Source: Agreia pratensis
GTDB taxonomy: Bacteria > Actinomycetota > Actinomycetes > Actinomycetales > Microbacteriaceae
Assembly (NCBI RefSeq): GCF_900177685.1
Contig: NZ_FXAY01000001.1
Coordinates: 434,001-498,000, forward strand
Length of the DNA: 64,000 bases
Direction: 5' to 3'
The first letter of the stretch is position 1. Every line of letters starts with the position of its first letter. This document shows positions 49,913 to 59,160 of the stretch, piece by piece. The notes under the pieces are model-generated. The model was given only the letters and a program-made list of their open reading frames with translations, was not told the DNA's origin and did no database searches. Made by a program: the position numbers and the translations under genes.

Positions 49913-51490
49913 TCAGCTCGTGCATCGCGGATCGGACGCGGGAACGGTTCCCTCGAGGAAGTACGCGTCGACGGTCTTCTTGACGCAGCTCGACGTGCCG
50001 TAGGCCGTGTGTCCCTCTCCGACGAAGGTGATCAGGTGACCGCTCGACAACTGGCCGGCGAGGCCCTCGGCCCAGGCATACGGTGTCGCCGGGTCGCCTG
50101 TGGTGCCGACGACCAGAATCGGCGCGGCCCCCTGCGCCGTCACGGCGTGGGGCGTGCGCGTGGTCTTGTCTGGCCAGGCATCGCACGAGATGTCGCCGTA
50201 GCTCCACCACGGACCGACGGTCGGGGCGGCGGCAACGAGGTCGGCATTCTGCTTCTGCACCGTAGCCGGATCGTTCGTGTACGCGTAGTCGAGGCAGTTG
50301 ATCGCCATGAAGGCTTCGGTCGAATTGTCTTTGTAGCTGCCGTCGGCGCCACGGCCGTTGTACCCGTCTGCGAATTGCATGGCGTAATCGGCATTCCCGG
50401 CGAAGACGTCAGAGAACATGTCGCTCAGGTAGCTCCAGTTCTCTGCGTTGTAGAGCGGGTAGATGATCGCCGTGAGCATGGTCGACGAGCCCAGCTCACG
50501 CCCATCCGACGCCCTGATCGGGCTGGCGTCGACCTGTGCGATCAGCTGGCCGATCTTCGCCATGCCGTCGTCGACGCTGCCCTCGAAGGGACACGACGAC
50601 TTCGTAAGGCAGTCGGTGAGGTAGGCCTTCAACGCGTTCTCGAAGCCGACGGCCTGACCGACGCTGACGTCGAAGTTGCTCGACGTCGGGTCGAGGGCGC
50701 CATCGAGCACGAGCCTGCCGACCTTCTGCGGATAGAGATCAGCGTAGGTCGACCCCAGGAACGTTCCGTAGGAGTATCCGAGGTAGTTGAGCTTGCTGTC
50801 GCCGAGTGTGGCGCGCAGCAGGTCGAGATCGCGGGCCGCGCTGACCGTGTCGACGTGCCCCAGCAGATCTGCGCTGTTCTTCTCGCACGAGGTCGCGAAC
50901 TGAGCCGCCGATGCCGTGTACGCGTCGAGCCACTGCTGCGAGCCCCGCGCGCCGGGGAGTATGTCGTAGAGGTACGAGTCCATCTCTTTGTCGGTGAGGC
51001 AGCTGACCGCAGACGAGCGGCCGACGCCTCGCGGGTCGAAACCGACCACGTCGTACTGGGCCTGCAGCGCATCGCTCACTGCGAAGTCGAGGCTGTCTTT
51101 GATGAAGTCGTAGCCGGAACCTCCGGGGCCTCCAGGGTTGACGAGCAGCGAGCCGAGACGGGCGCCCGGACCGCTGGCAGGATGCTTCACGAGCGCGAGC
51201 GAGACGTCTGACTCAGAGGGGTTCGTCCAGTCGAGCGGGGCCTTGGCCTCGGCGCACTGCAGCCCGTCGCCGCAGTCCGTCCAGGTGAGCACCTGATCGT
51301 AGAACGGGCGGAGATCGGCATCGACGTCTTCGGCCGACGGGGTCGACTCGGCCACAGGCTTGTCGCTGCCACCCGACGAGGTGCGATCGACGAACCACGT
51401 CGAGCAGCCGGAGACGAGAACGGTGACGGTAAGAGCGGCGACGGCGAGAGAGACGAACCGTCGCTTGCGGCGCGGAGTGGTGACTGTCAC
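49913..51490 (-). CDS. Alpha/beta-hydrolase lipoprotein (tripeptidyl aminopeptidase TAP type)
   Basis: 525 residues. Lipobox LVSGC in TVLVSGCSTWF (about residue 29) marks a membrane-anchored secreted enzyme. NPGGPGGSGYDF gives the oxyanion loop, FDPRGVGRS the family motif, and GYSYGTFLG the nucleophile elbow with Ser. The C-terminal TAP-like domain has TTGDPATPYAWAEGLA (Asp) and VGEGHTAYG (His). Several cysteine pairs suit an extracellular location. Such enzymes release N-terminal tripeptides. It overlaps the holB stop by 4 bp. Confidence 0.86.
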   Translation of the reverse strand: MTVTTPRRKRRFVSLAVAALTVTVLVSGCSTWFVDRTSSGGSDKPVAESTPSAEDVDADLRPFYDQVLTWTDCGDGLQCAEAKAPLDWTNPSESDVSLALVKHPASGPGARLGSLLVNPGGPGGSGYDFIKDSLDFAVSDALQAQYDVVGFDPRGVGRSSAVSCLTDKEMDSYLYDILPGARGSQQWLDAYTASAAQFATSCEKNSADLLGHVDTVSAARDLDLLRATLGDSKLNYLGYSYGTFLGSTYADLYPQKVGRLVLDGALDPTSSNFDVSVGQAVGFENALKAYLTDCLTKSSCPFEGSVDDGMAKIGQLIAQVDASPIRASDGRELGSSTMLTAIIYPLYNAENWSYLSDMFSDVFAGNADYAMQFADGYNGRGADGSYKDNSTEAFMAINCLDYAYTNDPATVQKQNADLVAAAPTVGPWWSYGDISCDAWPDKTTRTPHAVTAQGAAPILVVGTTGDPATPYAWAEGLAGQLSSGHLITFVGEGHTAYGTSSCVKKTVDAYFLEGTVPASDPRCTS

Positions 51491-52644
51491 GGAGTTGTCC
51501 TTCGTTGGCGAGTGGCGGTGATGAGAGCTGCCTCGAGTGCGAGGGCCGGAGCGACGTTGGCAGCGATTCGACGACGGGCGACTGCCAGCGCATCGAGCAC
51601 CGCCAGCGTGTCGGCAGGATCGCTGCCCGACGCGACCTCGTCGAGCCGCGATTGGATGGCGGAATTGATCGTCGGCAGCCCCGAGCCCAACTGAACGAGG
51701 AGTATGTCTCGATAGAGCGACATGATGTCGACGAGAATGCGGTCGAGTCCGTCGCGAAGACTGCGGGTGGCCCGGCGCTTCTGATCGTCTTCGAGGGTCT
51801 TGATCTGCGAACGGAGAGCAGGTGGCACCGCCTGCCCCGCCTCGACACCCATCGAGCGCAGCGCGCTCTCGCGCTCTTCGGCGTCGCGCTCGAGAGTGAT
51901 CGCCTTGGCATCGTCGCCTGCGATCTCCATGAGACGCGAGGCCGCGACGACGGCCTGCGGCACGTTCTGGATGCCCAGGGCAAGACTCAACGTCTCGTCG
52001 CGTCGGGCGCGCGCCTCGTCGTTCGTGGCCAGGCGGTGAGCCATGCCGATATGGCTCTGCGCCTCACGAGCCGCTCGCTCTGCGACCTGCGGATCGACCT
52101 TGTCGCGCCGCTCGATGAGTGCCGCGACCTCGTCGACTCTCGGCACTCGCAGGCGCACCGAGCGAACTCGAGAGCGGATCGTGGGAATGAGATCGGCCTC
52201 GCTGGGTGCGCAGAGGATCCATACCGTTCGCTCTGGCGGTTCTTCAAGCGCCTTGAGCAGCACGTTGCTGGTTCGCTCGACCATGCGGTCGGCGTCTTCG
52301 ATGACCATCACTCGATACCGGCCGACAGACGGAGAGAACTGCGAAATCGACACGAGTTTGCGCACCTCCTCGATCGAGATGATGACTCTCTCGGTGGTGA
52401 GCACGGCAAGGTCGGGGTGAGTGCGGGCTTCGACCTGACGGGTGGTGGCAGGATCGCCGTCGGCGCCATGCCTGCTGAGCAGAGCCGCAGCGAACGCGTA
52501 GGCGAGGTTCGAACGCCCCGAACCGGGAGGACCGGTGATGAGCCAGGAGTGCGTCATCGAATCGCCCGAGTTCGCGGGGTCGGCAGCGGCTCGGAAGATG
52601 GCGATCGCATCGTCTTGGCCGGTCAAGTCGCTCCACACGGTCAT
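51487..52644 (-). CDS. holB: DNA polymerase III subunit delta'
   Basis: Clamp-loader subunit, 385 residues, AAA+ fold. The P-loop is GPPGSGRSNLAYAFA, with Arg-Ser-Asn where ATPases have Lys-Ser/Thr, in keeping with delta' not hydrolysing ATP. VMVIEDADRMVERTSNVLLKALEEPPERTVWIL is the conserved Walker B/sensor region. It sits 34 bp after tmk, a frequent bacterial pairing, and overlaps the downstream hydrolase gene by ATGA. Confidence 0.9.
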   Translation of the reverse strand: MTVWSDLTGQDDAIAIFRAAADPANSGDSMTHSWLITGPPGSGRSNLAYAFAAALLSRHGADGDPATTRQVEARTHPDLAVLTTERVIISIEEVRKLVSISQFSPSVGRYRVMVIEDADRMVERTSNVLLKALEEPPERTVWILCAPSEADLIPTIRSRVRSVRLRVPRVDEVAALIERRDKVDPQVAERAAREAQSHIGMAHRLATNDEARARRDETLSLALGIQNVPQAVVAASRLMEIAGDDAKAITLERDAEERESALRSMGVEAGQAVPPALRSQIKTLEDDQKRRATRSLRDGLDRILVDIMSLYRDILLVQLGSGLPTINSAIQSRLDEVASGSDPADTLAVLDALAVARRRIAANVAPALALEAALITATRQRRTTP

Positions 52645-52678
52645 AAAGACAACCTACCCGGAGCCGACGACAGGGGGC

Positions 52679-53332
52679 TCAGGATGCGTCCGTTCCCGAC
52701 GACGCATCCTCGAGAAGCGGCTCGACTGCCGCGCGGATCCGTGCGGCGAGCGATTCGGGCGACTGCGCTGCGTCGAGCACAAGGAACCGCTCAGGCTCGG
52801 ATCGGGCAAGGGCGAGGAACGCAGCCCGCACTCGGGCGTGGAACTCGCTCTTCTCGTTCTCGAGCCGATCGAAGCGGGTACGCGATCCATCGAGTCGCGC
52901 GCGCGCCTCGTGCTCGTCGAGGTCGAGAAGAATCGTGAGGTCGGGCAGAAGACCTTCCGCCGCCCAGAGAGAAAGACTCCTGATCTCGGCGGAGTCGAGA
53001 ACGCGACCAGCACCCTGGTAGGCCACCGAGGAGTCGAGATATCGGTCTTGGATGACCACGTCACCGCGTTCGAGCGCCGGTCGCACCTTCGTGCTGATGT
53101 GATGTGCCCTATCGGCCGCATAGAGAAGCGCTTCGGCCCGGGGGCTGATGTGCCCGCGGCTGTGCAGCACGATCTCGCGCACTTCTGTGCCGAAGTCTGT
53201 GCCGCCGGGCTCGCGGGTGCGCACGACGGTGCGGTGCTTGCCGTCGAGCCACTGCTCGAGGAGCGCGGCCTGGGTGGATTTGCCCGAGCCGTCGCCGCCC
53301 TCGAGCGTGATGAAGAGTCCGGGTGCGGTCAC
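52679..53332 (-). CDS. tmk: Thymidylate kinase
   Basis: Phosphorylates dTMP to dTDP; 217 residues. P-loop EGGDGSGKST at 11-20, the DR(Y/H) motif QDRYLDSSVAYQGAGR near 95, and a lid region GLLPDLTILLDLDEHEARARLDG. Start GTG 53332 overlaps the topA stop (GTGA). The gene lies between topA and holB, linking dTTP supply with replication genes. Confidence 0.94.
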   Translation of the reverse strand: MTAPGLFITLEGGDGSGKSTQAALLEQWLDGKHRTVVRTREPGGTDFGTEVREIVLHSRGHISPRAEALLYAADRAHHISTKVRPALERGDVVIQDRYLDSSVAYQGAGRVLDSAEIRSLSLWAAEGLLPDLTILLDLDEHEARARLDGSRTRFDRLENEKSEFHARVRAAFLALARSEPERFLVLDAAQSPESLAARIRAAVEPLLEDASSGTDAS

Positions 53333-56271
53333 GTCGTGGGCGCGGCCTTCGTCGCAGCAGTCTTGGCTGCCGTGGTCTTTGCTGCCGTGGTCTTTGCCGC
53401 GGGGGCCTTGCGCGCAGCCGGTTTCGTGGCCGTGGTCGCGCCGTCGGTCTTCGATGCAGCGGCCCTCTTGACGGGGGCCTTCTTCGCCGCAGGCTTCTTC
53501 ACAGCAGCCTTCTTGGCCGGGGCCTTCTTGGCGGCGGTCTTGCGCGGTGCCGCCGGACCCTTCGCGCGCTTGTCTGCCAACAGCTGCACTGCCCGCTCGA
53601 AGTCGACCTCTTCTACGGTCTCGCCCTTAGGGATGGTGGCGTTCGTCACTCCGTCGGTGACATAGGCGCCGAACCGTCCGTCTTTGATGCGGATGGGCTT
53701 GCCGCTCTCGGGGTCTGCCTCGAATTCTTTCAGGGCCGACGAGGCACGCCGCGCCCCGTACTTCGGCTGTGCGAACAGTTCGAGGGCGCCGGGCAGGTCG
53801 ATCTCGAAGATCATGTCTTCGCTGGTGATCGACCGGGTGTCGGTGCCCTTCTTGAGGTACGGCCCGAACTTGCCGTTCTGCGCGGTGATCGGCTCTCCCG
53901 ATTCCGGGTCGTCGCCGACAACGCGAGGGAGGTCGAGCAGACGGAGGGCGGTCTCGATATCGATCGTCGCCAGATCCATCGACTTGAACAAAGACGCGGT
54001 GCGTGGCTTCGGAGCCGTGCTCTTCTTGGCCGCCGGCTTGCGAGCGGGCGCCTTCTTGGCCGTTCCGTCAGCGGCGACCGCAGGCGCGGCCTCCACGACA
54101 GCGGCTGCCGCCTCGACCGGCGTCTCGGGCTCGGGGTCGACCTCGGTGACGTAGGGACCGAACCGGCCGTCCTTCGCGACGACGTTCTTGCCTGTCTCCG
54201 GGTTCACCCCGATGATGCGATCGACGACCACGGGAGCGTCGATGAGCTCACGGGCTTTCGCTTCGGTCAGCTCGTCGGGAGCGAGATCAGCGGGAATGTT
54301 CACCCTGCGCGGCACGGCGTCTTCCGCGGCGCCCTCCTCCCGCACCTCGAGATACGGGCCGTACTTGCCGATGCGGAGAGTGATGTCCGGCGCGATGACG
54401 ACGGAGTTGACGGTGCGGGCGTCGATGTCGCCGAGATTGTCGATGACGTTGCGAAGGCCCCGGTGACCCTCGTTGCCGAAGTAGAAACCGTTGAGCCAGT
54501 CGACTCGATCTTCTTCTCCCCCGGCGATGCGGTCGAGGTCGTTCTCGAGCGTCGCGGTGAAGTCGTAGTTGACCAGGTCGCCGAAGTAATCCTCCAGGAG
54601 CCGCACGACCGAGAACGCTATCCAGCTCGGCACGAGTGCCTGGCCTCGCGGTGACACGTACCCTCGGTCGATGATGGTCGAGATGATCGATGCGTACGTC
54701 GACGGGCGGCCGATGCCGAGTTCGTCGAGCGTCTTCACCAGGCTCGCCTCGGTGTACCGGGGCGGCGGCGAGGTCTCGTGACCCGCCGCGTCGACCGAAA
54801 CGGCGCGCAGCAGCTGACCCTCCTTGAGTGGCGGAAGCTTGGCCTCGGCAGGCTCGGCGGGACCGTTGCGGTCTTCGTCCTGGCCTTCCTCGTAGGCGTG
54901 CAGGAAGCCGCGGAAAGTGATGACGGTTCCGCTCGCGGTGAACTCGGCGAGCGCGGGCTCGGTCATGCCCTCGACGAGGGTGGGGCCGGCGGCGATGGTG
55001 ACGGATGCCGTCACACCCTTCGCGTCAGCCATCTGCGAGGCGACGGTGCGCTTCCAGATCAGGTCATAGAGCTTGAAGTCGTTGCCGCGCAGAGTGGAGG
55101 CCAGCTGGGTCGGCGTACGGAACGTCTCTCCCGCCGGGCGGATAGCCTCGTGGGCTTCTTGCGCGTTCTTGCTCTTGCCGGCGTAGAGGCGAGGCTTGTC
55201 GGGAACGGTCTCGGCTCCATATAGTGACTTGGCCTGCGACCGTGCGGCGTTGAGCGCCTGCTGCGACAGCGACGGCGAGTCGGTTCGCATATAGGTGATG
55301 TACCCGTTCTCGTAGAGAGACTGGGCGACACTCATGGTCTGCCGAGCTGAGAAGCGAAGCTTGCGCGACGCCTCCTGCTGCAGCGTCGACGTGGTGAACG
55401 GGGCGGCTGGGCGGCGGGTGTAGGGCTTCGAGTCGACCGATGAGACCGCGATGTTCACGCCGGGAGCAGTCAGCGCGGCTGCGAGCGCCTTCGCACCGGC
55501 CTCGTCGAGGGGCGTCGCCTTCGACTTGAGCTTGCCGTTCTCATCGAAGTCGCGGCCGGAGGCGACGCGCTCTCCGTTGATACGGGCAAGTCTCGACTCG
55601 AAACCCTCCGACTTCGACAACTGATCGAGTTCCGGAGAGAGCTGGGCCGTGAGGTCCCAGTACCCGGCCGCAGTGAACGCGAGCCGCTCGCGCTCACGCT
55701 CGACGACGAGCCTCGTCGCAGCGGACTGGACACGACCGGCCGAGAGGCCCGGGCCGATTTTGCGCCAGAGCACCGGCGAGACCTCGTAGCCGTAGAGGCG
55801 GTCGAGAATGCGCCTGGTCTCCTGGGCATCAACGAGTGCTCCGTCGATCTGACGGGTGTTGTCCCGAGCCTTTTCGATGGCCTCACGGGTGATCTCGTGG
55901 AACACCATGCGATGCACCGGAACCTTGGGCTTCAGCACCTCGAGCAGGTGCCACGCGATGGCTTCTCCCTCGCGGTCTTCATCAGTCGCGAGGTAGAGCT
56001 CGCTGGCGCCGGCCAGCGCTTTCTTCAGCTCGGCGACCGTCTTCTTCTTTGCATCGCTCACGACGTAGTACGGCGCGAAGCCCTTCTCGACGTCGACGGA
56101 GAACTTGCCGAGCGACCCTGTCTTGAGTTCGGCGGGAAGATTCTTGGGCTCGATGAGGTCACGGATGTGACCGACAGACGCCTGCACCTCAAAACCGTCG
56201 CCGAGGTACTGGGCGATGGACTTGACCTTGGTCGGGGACTCGACGATCACGAGCTTTTTCGGGCCTGGCAC
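53329..56271 (-). CDS. topA: DNA topoisomerase I
   Basis: Type IA topoisomerase relaxing negative supercoils; 980 residues. The TOPRIM domain is at about 5-130 (KLVIVESPTKVKSIAQYLG, LATDEDREGEAIAWHLLE). The active-site Tyr is in GYITYMRTDSPSLS near 320, followed by AHEAIRPAGE. In place of zinc-finger domains are several Toprim_C repeats (GRFGPYVTEVDPE, KFGPYLKKGTDTRS, GRFGAYVTDGVTN). The tail is the Lys/Ala/Pro-rich segment typical of actinobacteria (from about 895). GTG 56271 with GAGGAG upstream is the start, giving VPGPKKLVIV. Confidence 0.94.
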   Translation of the reverse strand: MPGPKKLVIVESPTKVKSIAQYLGDGFEVQASVGHIRDLIEPKNLPAELKTGSLGKFSVDVEKGFAPYYVVSDAKKKTVAELKKALAGASELYLATDEDREGEAIAWHLLEVLKPKVPVHRMVFHEITREAIEKARDNTRQIDGALVDAQETRRILDRLYGYEVSPVLWRKIGPGLSAGRVQSAATRLVVERERERLAFTAAGYWDLTAQLSPELDQLSKSEGFESRLARINGERVASGRDFDENGKLKSKATPLDEAGAKALAAALTAPGVNIAVSSVDSKPYTRRPAAPFTTSTLQQEASRKLRFSARQTMSVAQSLYENGYITYMRTDSPSLSQQALNAARSQAKSLYGAETVPDKPRLYAGKSKNAQEAHEAIRPAGETFRTPTQLASTLRGNDFKLYDLIWKRTVASQMADAKGVTASVTIAAGPTLVEGMTEPALAEFTASGTVITFRGFLHAYEEGQDEDRNGPAEPAEAKLPPLKEGQLLRAVSVDAAGHETSPPPRYTEASLVKTLDELGIGRPSTYASIISTIIDRGYVSPRGQALVPSWIAFSVVRLLEDYFGDLVNYDFTATLENDLDRIAGGEEDRVDWLNGFYFGNEGHRGLRNVIDNLGDIDARTVNSVVIAPDITLRIGKYGPYLEVREEGAAEDAVPRRVNIPADLAPDELTEAKARELIDAPVVVDRIIGVNPETGKNVVAKDGRFGPYVTEVDPEPETPVEAAAAVVEAAPAVAADGTAKKAPARKPAAKKSTAPKPRTASLFKSMDLATIDIETALRLLDLPRVVGDDPESGEPITAQNGKFGPYLKKGTDTRSITSEDMIFEIDLPGALELFAQPKYGARRASSALKEFEADPESGKPIRIKDGRFGAYVTDGVTNATIPKGETVEEVDFERAVQLLADKRAKGPAAPRKTAAKKAPAKKAAVKKPAAKKAPVKRAAASKTDGATTATKPAARKAPAAKTTAAKTTAAKTAATKAAPTT

Positions 56272-56495
56272 TGTGCTCCTCAGCAAGAATAAAGAGAATC
56301 GAACCACTCGCGATTATCTCGGGTAAGCGTCTTCGACGGGGTTCGGCGGGCACTGATGGCCCATCTGCCACACCATACACACCTCTTTACCCTGATTGCC
56401 TAATTGCGCAAGTGGCGAGGATGCGGCGGCAACCCCCTTGCGAAGATCGTGCGGGTGAGGAAGATGGAAAGCGACCTCATAGGAGAGGATGCGAA

Positions 56496-56738
56496 ATGAC
56501 AACGACAGAATTCGGAAGTTACACCGCCAAGCTGACGGACGGGCCACTGGAAGGTCGCACCGTTCGAACGGAGTTCACCCAGGCGGGCGAACCTCTCGCG
56601 CAGCTCGAGATCCCAGCGGGAACTGCGAAGCGCTACGTCTATCTGCGGGGCAGCGGCGTGGAGTACAACGGCGAAGGCGACAACGCCGCGCTGCCGTCGG
56701 CCGTCGACTACCGCTTCATCGAGTCTCGGCTGGGCTGA
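56496..56738 (+). CDS. Small conserved-looking hypothetical protein
   Basis: 80 residues from ATG 56496, preceded by AGGAGAGG at good distance. The sequence is a compact beta-type protein (SYTAKLTDGPLEGRTVRTEF, LEIPAGTAKRYVYLRGSGVEYNG). No signal peptide and no catalytic motif is seen, and I do not recognise the family. It is divergent from topA (224-bp gap, probable promoters, no other gene) and convergent with the pilus-locus peptidase, 11 bp apart. Confidence 0.7.
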   Translation: MTTTEFGSYTAKLTDGPLEGRTVRTEFTQAGEPLAQLEIPAGTAKRYVYLRGSGVEYNGEGDNAALPSAVDYRFIESRLG

Positions 56739-56749
56739 GCGACGGAGCA

Positions 56750-57508
56750 TCACCCCTCGTAGTCCCAGTGCCATGGCTCGTCGGGATCGGTGAGTGGTTC
56801 GAAGCCGAACTGCGCAGCGTTGTCGACGAGCCAGGCATGCGCCGCCCCGCCTCGAACGACGGGCGGATTGACGAAGTCCACGGCCAGGGCCTGACCGTGA
56901 TTCGACGTGCCGGGAATCGCCGCCCGAGGCCAGCCGTACTCGTCGAACGCGCGCTGTTGGCCGGCGAGATCGCGGTAGCCCTCGTCGACTGGAAGGTAGT
57001 CGCCGGTCTGCGAGTGGTAGGCGTCGAGCATCTGCACGAGCGCGGCGGCCGCGTCGGGGCGCAGGTAGACAGGAGGATCGGCGCGAACTCCGGGATACGA
57101 GATCACCACCAGCTCGTCGAGCGGGATCGCCCCGTTTGCATCGGATGCCTGTTGGGTCTGTCGCGGCACCGCTGCCCGTGCTGTCACAGAGAACGTCGTC
57201 GCGAAGATCTGACGGCCGACCGCCACGGTGGCCTCATCACCGACCACGTCGCAGCTCAGGAGCGACGCCTGGTTGAGAGCTGCTGCCTCCGCCGCGATGT
57301 CGCAGGCCCGGGCGCTCGATCCCGCTGATGCGGTCTCGGCGGCCGCGATCGCCGCGGAGTCTGCTGCCGCATTCGCTCCTGCTTTGGCCGGCATGACGGA
57401 GAAGAGCGACAGGGCGAGGAGTGAGAAGGCCAGCGTTCCTGCGGCCACCGTCAGCGCCAGCATTCCCCCCGCGCCGCGGTCGTCGGCCATGTGGCTCCGA
57501 ACGGTCAT
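56750..57508 (-). CDS. TadE/G-like pseudopilin region fused to M15 (VanY-like) D-Ala-D-Ala carboxypeptidase domain
   Basis: 252 residues. Residues 1-120 look like the Rv3654c-type TadE/G-like protein of actinobacterial pilus loci: DDRGAGGMLALTVAAGTLAF transmembrane start, then Ala-rich AAADSAAIAAAET and NQASLLSCDVVGDEATVAV. Residues from about 150 are an M15 peptidase: GYRDLAGQQRAFDEYGW, the zinc motif SNHGQALAVDF, and the C-terminal PWHWDYEG with the last His ligand. ATG 57508 overlaps the TadE stop (ATGA). The zinc set appears complete. It is the last gene of the tad operon and would place a wall-cutting domain outside the membrane at the pilus. Confidence 0.78.
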   Translation of the reverse strand: MTVRSHMADDRGAGGMLALTVAAGTLAFSLLALSLFSVMPAKAGANAAADSAAIAAAETASAGSSARACDIAAEAAALNQASLLSCDVVGDEATVAVGRQIFATTFSVTARAAVPRQTQQASDANGAIPLDELVVISYPGVRADPPVYLRPDAAAALVQMLDAYHSQTGDYLPVDEGYRDLAGQQRAFDEYGWPRAAIPGTSNHGQALAVDFVNPPVVRGGAAHAWLVDNAAQFGFEPLTDPDEPWHWDYEG

Positions 57509-57894
57509 TGCCCGCCTCCCAGCGCACACGTGGTCGAGGTCACGGGAATGGCGGCGAGCGCGAACGGGCCGGCCGTCGCCGACACGGTGACCGTCGCGCA
57601 CACGAAGCGGCCGTCGACTTTCGACTCGAGAACCGCGTCGTCTCCCAGGAGTTTCGTCACTGTCTCTGCCGCACCTGAATCGTCGCCTCGGCCGAGCAGT
57701 CGGGCCGCCGATGATGCCCCATCGGCGACCCGCATCTGTTGCACGATGAGCTGGAATCCTCCGAGTACGGCCGCGACGATGACGAGCACCGCCGGCAGCA
57801 CTGTGACGAACTCCATGGTGACGCTGCCGCCATCGGCACGAAGTGCGCGGAGCGCTCGGAGCGCACCGAATACTCGAACGGGGATCTGCTGCAT
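57505..57894 (-). CDS. TadE family pseudopilin
   Basis: 129 residues. A short basic cytoplasmic head is followed by a prepilin-like junction and helix, DGGSVTMEFVTVLPAVLVIVAAVLGG, with the Glu at +5 typical of TadE pseudopilins. A soluble domain with two cysteines (VCATVTV, TTCALGG) follows. Processed by a prepilin peptidase, it would be a minor pilus component. It sits between the Flp-like gene and the M15 fusion. Confidence 0.85.
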   Translation of the reverse strand: MQQIPVRVFGALRALRALRADGGSVTMEFVTVLPAVLVIVAAVLGGFQLIVQQMRVADGASSAARLLGRGDDSGAAETVTKLLGDDAVLESKVDGRFVCATVTVSATAGPFALAAIPVTSTTCALGGGQ

Positions 57895-57907
57895 CGTGCT
57901 GCCCCGC

Positions 57908-58129
57908 CTATCCGGGGATGCTCAGCGCTGTGCGCACGAGATCCATGAGGATCTGCTTCACCGCATCGCCGCGCAGGAGCATCACTAAGAGGCCGGCCAG
58001 GCTCACGGCCGCCATCGTGGCGACGACATACTCCGCGGTCGCGGCTCCCTCGTCGTCGCCCAGCGCCTGCACTGCAGCATCAGTCGACCTCGCCATTCGC
58101 GGGTGGGCCGTGTTCAGGTCTCTCATCAT
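57908..58129 (-). CDS. Flp-like pilin (DUF4244)
   Basis: 73 residues. A 35-residue leader ends in GDDEGAATAEYVVATMAAVSLAGLLVML: Gly before the mature Ala, Glu-Tyr pair, then one hydrophobic helix, the form of Flp pilins/DUF4244. The C-terminus is short (RGDAVKQILMDLVRTALSIPG). ATG codons at 58129 and 58126 are equivalent starts; the open frame upstream is not coding. Major pilin candidate of the locus. A 98-bp gap to the tadC-like gene may carry its own promoter. Confidence 0.83.
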   Translation of the reverse strand: MMRDLNTAHPRMARSTDAAVQALGDDEGAATAEYVVATMAAVSLAGLLVMLLRGDAVKQILMDLVRTALSIPG

Positions 58130-58227
58130 TACTCGCTCTCTTTCGGTTTGGGCACGAGTGGGGTGGGGTCTCCAAGCCTCGCCGCGCAGGTGCGTGCGTT
58201 CAGCGGCCGGACTCGATCTGTGCGGGC

Positions 58228-59160
58228 TCACGAGAGTCCGACCACGGTGGAGGAGAAGATGGAGATCATCATCGGCGCGACGCCGAGCAGCATGAATGCG
58301 GGAAGAACACACACTCCGAGGGGAATCATGAGGGTCGTGCCGAGAGCAGCGGCGCGCGACTGCGCGCGGCTTGTCGCCTCGCGTCCGAGCTGCCGCGCCT
58401 CGCTCTGCAGCAGTTCGGCCGCCGGGACCCCCGCCGCGCGTGACAGCTCGAGTACCCGATCGATGCGTTGCGGATCATCGGATTCACCGAGATCGTGCAG
58501 CCGCAGAGCCTCGGTCGCCAGACCGCGAGCGCGTGCGAGCGAGCCGCCACCCGAGAGACCGATGGCCACCAGCTGTGCGGTCAGTCCCGGTGACGATTCG
58601 CTCGGCCTCGCCTTGGCCACGAGTCGGGATGTCCACCGCGCGGCGGCGGCTGTGAGCAGAGCTCCGGCGACGAGGCAGCTGATGCCCAGAGGTGTGCCGA
58701 ACAGGACGCCGATCGTGTCGAACCCCAGAAGTGTTCCGAAAAGCAGGCCGAGCACGGGCATGACACCGACGAACCGCGCGGTGGATCGGGGGCCTGCGAG
58801 AGCTGCATCGACGTCTCGATGGAGTTGCCCGATCTGGCGAAGAGAGTCAGCCGTCTCACGCAGGCTCGACGCGAGCGGAGCCCCGCTCTCATTCGCCACG
58901 AACCACGATGCGGCGACCGCTCGCCACGCCGAACCAGCCTGAGCGGCTTCTGCCGACGATGCCGCACTCATGATCGCTGCCGGGATCGAGCCCCCGGCGA
59001 TGACAGATCGCGCGACCGTGTCGACCGCATGGTCACGTGGCTCACCCGCATCACTCAGATAGCGCCATGCATTTGTGGGCGCCACTCCGGCACCGAGCAT
59101 CACCGCGAGCCGTTGCACCACTGAAGCGACCGCCTCGACAGACAGAGCATCCGCCGCCAT
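58228..59160 (-). CDS. Type II secretion system F family protein (TadB/TadC-like)
   Basis: 310 residues. The GspF/TadC domain repeats include LAVMLGAGVAPTNAWRYL, FVANESGAPLASSLRETADSLR (inner-membrane platform motif), a double hydrophobic region (GVMPVLGLLFGTLLG, ISCLVAGALLTAAA), and the C-terminal GTTLMIPLGVCVLPAFMLLGVAPMM. It anchors the assembly ATPase. ATG 59160 overlaps the TadA stop by one base (TGATG). Only one such protein is present, where many Tad loci have separate TadB and TadC. Confidence 0.83.
   Translation of the reverse strand: MAADALSVEAVASVVQRLAVMLGAGVAPTNAWRYLSDAGEPRDHAVDTVARSVIAGGSIPAAIMSAASSAEAAQAGSAWRAVAASWFVANESGAPLASSLRETADSLRQIGQLHRDVDAALAGPRSTARFVGVMPVLGLLFGTLLGFDTIGVLFGTPLGISCLVAGALLTAAAARWTSRLVAKARPSESSPGLTAQLVAIGLSGGGSLARARGLATEALRLHDLGESDDPQRIDRVLELSRAAGVPAAELLQSEARQLGREATSRAQSRAAALGTTLMIPLGVCVLPAFMLLGVAPMMISIFSSTVVGLS

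Noticed and set aside
53335-53560. Lys/Ala-rich repetitive coding sequence that could be mistaken for a DNA repeat or CRISPR-like array
   Set aside because: It encodes the AKKAPAKKA-type tail of topoisomerase I, normal for actinobacteria, with no regular repeat-spacer pattern.
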